This document shows positions 61,667-64,000 of a stretch of DNA of 64,000 nucleotides, piece by piece (positions within the stretch are counted from its first letter, which is position 1; each line of letters opens with the position of its first letter). The notes under the pieces were generated by a model. It was not told the origin of the DNA, did not search any database, and saw only the letters and a list, made by a program, of their open reading frames with translations. This DNA is from Verrucomicrobiota bacterium. Its GTDB lineage: Bacteria; Verrucomicrobiota; Verrucomicrobiia; Verrucomicrobiales; DEV007. The DNA is taken from the NCBI GenBank assembly GCA_018970725.1, contig JAGWVU010000018.1:29757-93756 (forward strand), in the 5' to 3' direction. The position numbers were made by a program, and so were the translations under genes.

Positions 61667-62773
61667 TTGAAACATAGAATCGCGATTGTGCTGGGCACCC
61701 GGCCTGAAGTCATTAAGCTGGCTCCCTTCATCCGCGCCTTGCGAGTTGCCGCTTGGGCAGAGGCCGATGTGCTTCTGACTGGGCAGCACGGGGCGATGCT
61801 GCGTCCTCTTCTGGACCACTTTGAGCTCGATCCCGTGGTGGAGTTGGGTGTGCAGAGACAACGGGGAACTCTCACGGAGTTGATTGCTTCCATGGCCGCG
61901 AAGCTAGATAGTTACTTTGCGGCGCGGCGCCCTGAAGGAATTGTGGTGCAGGGGGATACGACCAGCGCTATGGCGGCTGCCATTTGCGCCTTCTCAGACC
62001 GCTTGCCGGTGTTTCACGTGGAGGCGGGGTTGCGCAGCTTTGATCTGGAACAACCGTTTCCCGAGGAATTCAACCGGCGGGTGATCTCCATCGCGGCCAC
62101 GCTCCATTTTCCGCCGGCGGAAGTCAGCTTGCAGCACTTGCTGTCGGAGGGGATTGATCCTGAGCGCTGTCACGTCGTAGGAAACACAGTCATCGATGCA
62201 CTTTTGTGGACTTTGGAGAAACGTGCGGGAAGGGCGTCGGGGTTTGGCGCAAACTCTTTTAAGATACTGGCTACCTGCCATCGGAGGGAAAGTTGGGACG
62301 GAGGCGTGGACGCAGTCTGTGATGGTCTGCGGAGACTGATCGAGCAGATACCTCATGGCGAGATCCTGTTCCCGGTGCATCCGAATCCGGTGGTGGCGGA
62401 AGTGGTGCATCGGATCCTCGGAGGGCACCCGCGAATCCAGCTGGTTGCTCCACTTGGTTATCCTGAGTTTTGCTACGCCATGGAGGACGCGGATTTGATC
62501 ATTTCGGACTCTGGGGGCGTTCAGGAGGAGGCGCTCGCGCTTGGCAAGCCGACGCTGGTGACCCGTTGGAAGACCGAACGCCCTGAAGTGTTGCAATGGG
62601 ACACGGTAAGGCTCACGGGTCCAGACGCGGATGCGATTGTCCGGGAAGGAACCGCTCTGTTTGAAGACGCGGCTCGCTACGCCGCCAGCGCGCAGGCGCA
62701 TTTTCCATTTGGACGTGGAGATAGTTCCAGCCGGATTGTGGAGGTTCTCGAAAAGCACTTCGCGCGGGCTTGA
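61667..62773 (+). CDS. wecB: UDP-N-acetylglucosamine 2-epimerase (non-hydrolysing)
   Basis: WecB interconverts UDP-GlcNAc and UDP-ManNAc, supplying ManNAc or ManNAcA for polysaccharides. The 368-residue product has GTRPEVIKLAPFI at the N-terminus, VVQGDTTSAMAA, HVEAGLRSFD, PEEFNRRVIS, and DADLIISDSGGVQEEALALGKPTLV, all diagnostic. No ATG fits; TTG at 61667 (MKHRIAIVLGTRPE) is chosen, with TTG at 61628 as an alternative. This gene and the next have lower GC than the first part of the locus. Confidence 0.93.
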   Translation: MKHRIAIVLGTRPEVIKLAPFIRALRVAAWAEADVLLTGQHGAMLRPLLDHFELDPVVELGVQRQRGTLTELIASMAAKLDSYFAARRPEGIVVQGDTTSAMAAAICAFSDRLPVFHVEAGLRSFDLEQPFPEEFNRRVISIAATLHFPPAEVSLQHLLSEGIDPERCHVVGNTVIDALLWTLEKRAGRASGFGANSFKILATCHRRESWDGGVDAVCDGLRRLIEQIPHGEILFPVHPNPVVAEVVHRILGGHPRIQLVAPLGYPEFCYAMEDADLIISDSGGVQEEALALGKPTLVTRWKTERPEVLQWDTVRLTGPDADAIVREGTALFEDAARYAASAQAHFPFGRGDSSSRIVEVLEKHFARA

Positions 62774-63888
62774 TGAAACTGCTCTGGTTGCCATTCTTGC
62801 CGCCGGCGGCTACCGCTTGGGAGGGGTCGAGGCACTTTCATCTGCTTCGGCACTTGCAAGCTCGGCATGAGTTTCACCTCATCGCTTGGGATCGGTGGGG
62901 CAGACGCTCGGGCGCGGTGCCTCACGATTTGTCCGGCCGGCCAAACGTCCACATCCATCCGGTATCGATTGCTCCGAATATTTGGAAGTATTGGCGCCAA
63001 GGATATCCTCGGGATTGCGATCTCATTTTGAATCGCGTCCTTCTTGGCAAGACGATCGCGTTGCTCAACCGCGAGTTTCGACCCGACGCCATCGTCCTCT
63101 CCGTAACTCACTATGCGACTGGCTTGCCGCGATTGCCTACCGGAGTTCCGGTCATTCTAGACCATGTCGATGAATGCCCGACGTGGGTTGGAGAGAAGTA
63201 TTTCCGCATTGCGGACGGCATCAGTGCCGTTTCCAACGCGCTTTACCAATCCGCTGCCGCAGTCCATCCGTGCGTGGAACTGATTCCAAACGGAGTGGAG
63301 CTCGGCGGGTATTCGTCCGGTCACCGGGAATCAGCGAAGGCCGCTCTCGGCTTGACCGGGCGAGTGGTGGTCAGTCTGATCGGGCTGACTTGCAGTTCCC
63401 GGCTCTACTTCTTGGAAGCGTATGCGGACTTCGCGCGGGAGGTTCCTGATGCAGTGTTGTTGCTGGTTGGTGATAGCCAGTTGGCGGGCGCTATGAAAGA
63501 GCGTATCGGGCATCTGGGGGTGGATATCCGGATGACCGGACATTTGTCTTTTGATCAAGTGGCGACCTATTTCAATGCGACCGACATCGGGCTCTATCCT
63601 GGCGACGACGTCCCCTACTTTCGCCAAGCATACCCATTGAAAATCATGGAGTATACGGCTTCGGGAGCGCAAGTGGTCATCAGCCCGGTGGACGCCTTTC
63701 GTTCGGGATGGGCAAATGTATGGACTTCGCAACCAGACCGGGACGGATTCCGGAACACCATGCTGGAGGCGTGGCGAAATCCGCGACCCGCGAAAGACGT
63801 GTCAGGGATGGGGTGGCAGGATGCGGCCGGGCGGTTTGAGGGGCTCTTGGAGCAGGTCGTGGCGCGGAAGGAGAAGCGGGCTTCATGA
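62773..63888 (+). CDS. glycosyltransferase, GT4-like
   Basis: The 371-residue product begins MKLLWLPFLPPAATAWEGSRHFHLLRHL and has a C-terminal domain with GLTCSSRLYFLEAYADFARE, ATDIGLYPGDDVPYFRQAYPLKIMEYTASGAQVVISP, where the KxxEYxAxG box of GT4 enzymes is visible. Start ATG overlaps the wecB TGA. It overlaps the next gene by four bases. Confidence 0.85.
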   Translation: MKLLWLPFLPPAATAWEGSRHFHLLRHLQARHEFHLIAWDRWGRRSGAVPHDLSGRPNVHIHPVSIAPNIWKYWRQGYPRDCDLILNRVLLGKTIALLNREFRPDAIVLSVTHYATGLPRLPTGVPVILDHVDECPTWVGEKYFRIADGISAVSNALYQSAAAVHPCVELIPNGVELGGYSSGHRESAKAALGLTGRVVVSLIGLTCSSRLYFLEAYADFAREVPDAVLLLVGDSQLAGAMKERIGHLGVDIRMTGHLSFDQVATYFNATDIGLYPGDDVPYFRQAYPLKIMEYTASGAQVVISPVDAFRSGWANVWTSQPDRDGFRNTMLEAWRNPRPAKDVSGMGWQDAAGRFEGLLEQVVARKEKRAS

Positions 63889-64000
63889 AGCCCGGGAGAG
63901 ACATGGGCCGTTTTGTCTTTTTCACGAGTCTTCCCGAGGTCGGCGGGCACACGACCATCACGCTCGGGATTGTGCGGTTGGTGCGGCGGTGGTTTGATGG
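63885..64000 (+). CDS. putative glycosyltransferase, 5' part only
   Basis: From the ATG at 63885 the frame is open to the window edge and reads MKPGRDMGRFVFFTSLPEVG, then GGHTTITLGIVRLVRRWFD. The GGHTTIT stretch after a hydrophobic strand looks like the N-terminus of a GT-B glycosyltransferase. A second ATG at 63903 may be the true start. Only 38 codons are visible. Confidence 0.5.
   Translation, partial: MKPGRDMGRFVFFTSLPEVGGHTTITLGIVRLVRRWFD

Overview
The window is GC-rich, densely coded DNA that looks chromosomal and most probably comes from a member of the Verrucomicrobiota. The best phylum marker is a 1640-residue pseudopilin-like protein at 24478-29400, which I recognise as Verru_Chthon cassette protein A. 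A DUF1552 protein and several conserved but unnamed secreted proteins fit the same assignment. I found no tRNA, rRNA, CRISPR array or intact insertion sequence.

Layout 1-24.3 kb (housekeeping). The tail of a cytochrome c oxidase operon (small membrane protein, coxB, ctaA, ctaB) faces a minus-strand run moaA-moaC-lysA-secreted protein-bioB. Transketolase follows, then a sulfate-assimilation operon cysH-cysC-cysD-cysN with a visible promoter and a palindromic operator candidate. Next come an M23 peptidase, a convergent hairpin, rex with a Rex-like palindrome touching its start codon, a TPR protein, a DUF1552 protein, a GNAT acetyltransferase, a secreted cyclophilin, surE, an OGG1-type glycosylase, a TonB/ExbB/ExbD set and peptide deformylase.

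Layout 24.3-42.2 kb. The giant pseudopilin-like gene is followed by folP, the diadenylate cyclase gene cdaA and a stub of a YbbR/CdaR-like gene. A six-gene block (32.9-40.3 kb) then encodes a composite exporter: an accessory membrane protein, two LolD-type ATPases, two FtsX-type permeases and one HlyD-type periplasmic adaptor. A methyltransferase and, on the other strand, a membrane-anchored protein with an NlpC/P60-like Cys-His pattern close this part.

Layout 42.4-64 kb (surface polysaccharide locus, running off the right edge). It starts with an undecaprenyl-phosphate sugar transferase preceded by a sequence resembling the ops/JUMPStart element. It then carries a GDP-mannose dehydratase-like enzyme, Wzm and Wzt subunits of an ABC polysaccharide exporter, two SDR sugar epimerases, an Rpn-type nuclease-like gene, two related FkbM-like methyltransferases, at least seven glycosyltransferases, a hexapeptide acyltransferase and UDP-GlcNAc 2-epimerase. 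Many genes overlap by a few bases, which implies translational coupling. Between 59.8 and 61.6 kb the locus is interrupted by repeat-rich spacer, a small-protein/nucleotidyltransferase pair and a glycosyltransferase remnant, which looks like a rearrangement or insertion site.

No tool was run. Family assignments come from reading motifs, and start codons were chosen by motif position, ribosome-binding site and overlap.
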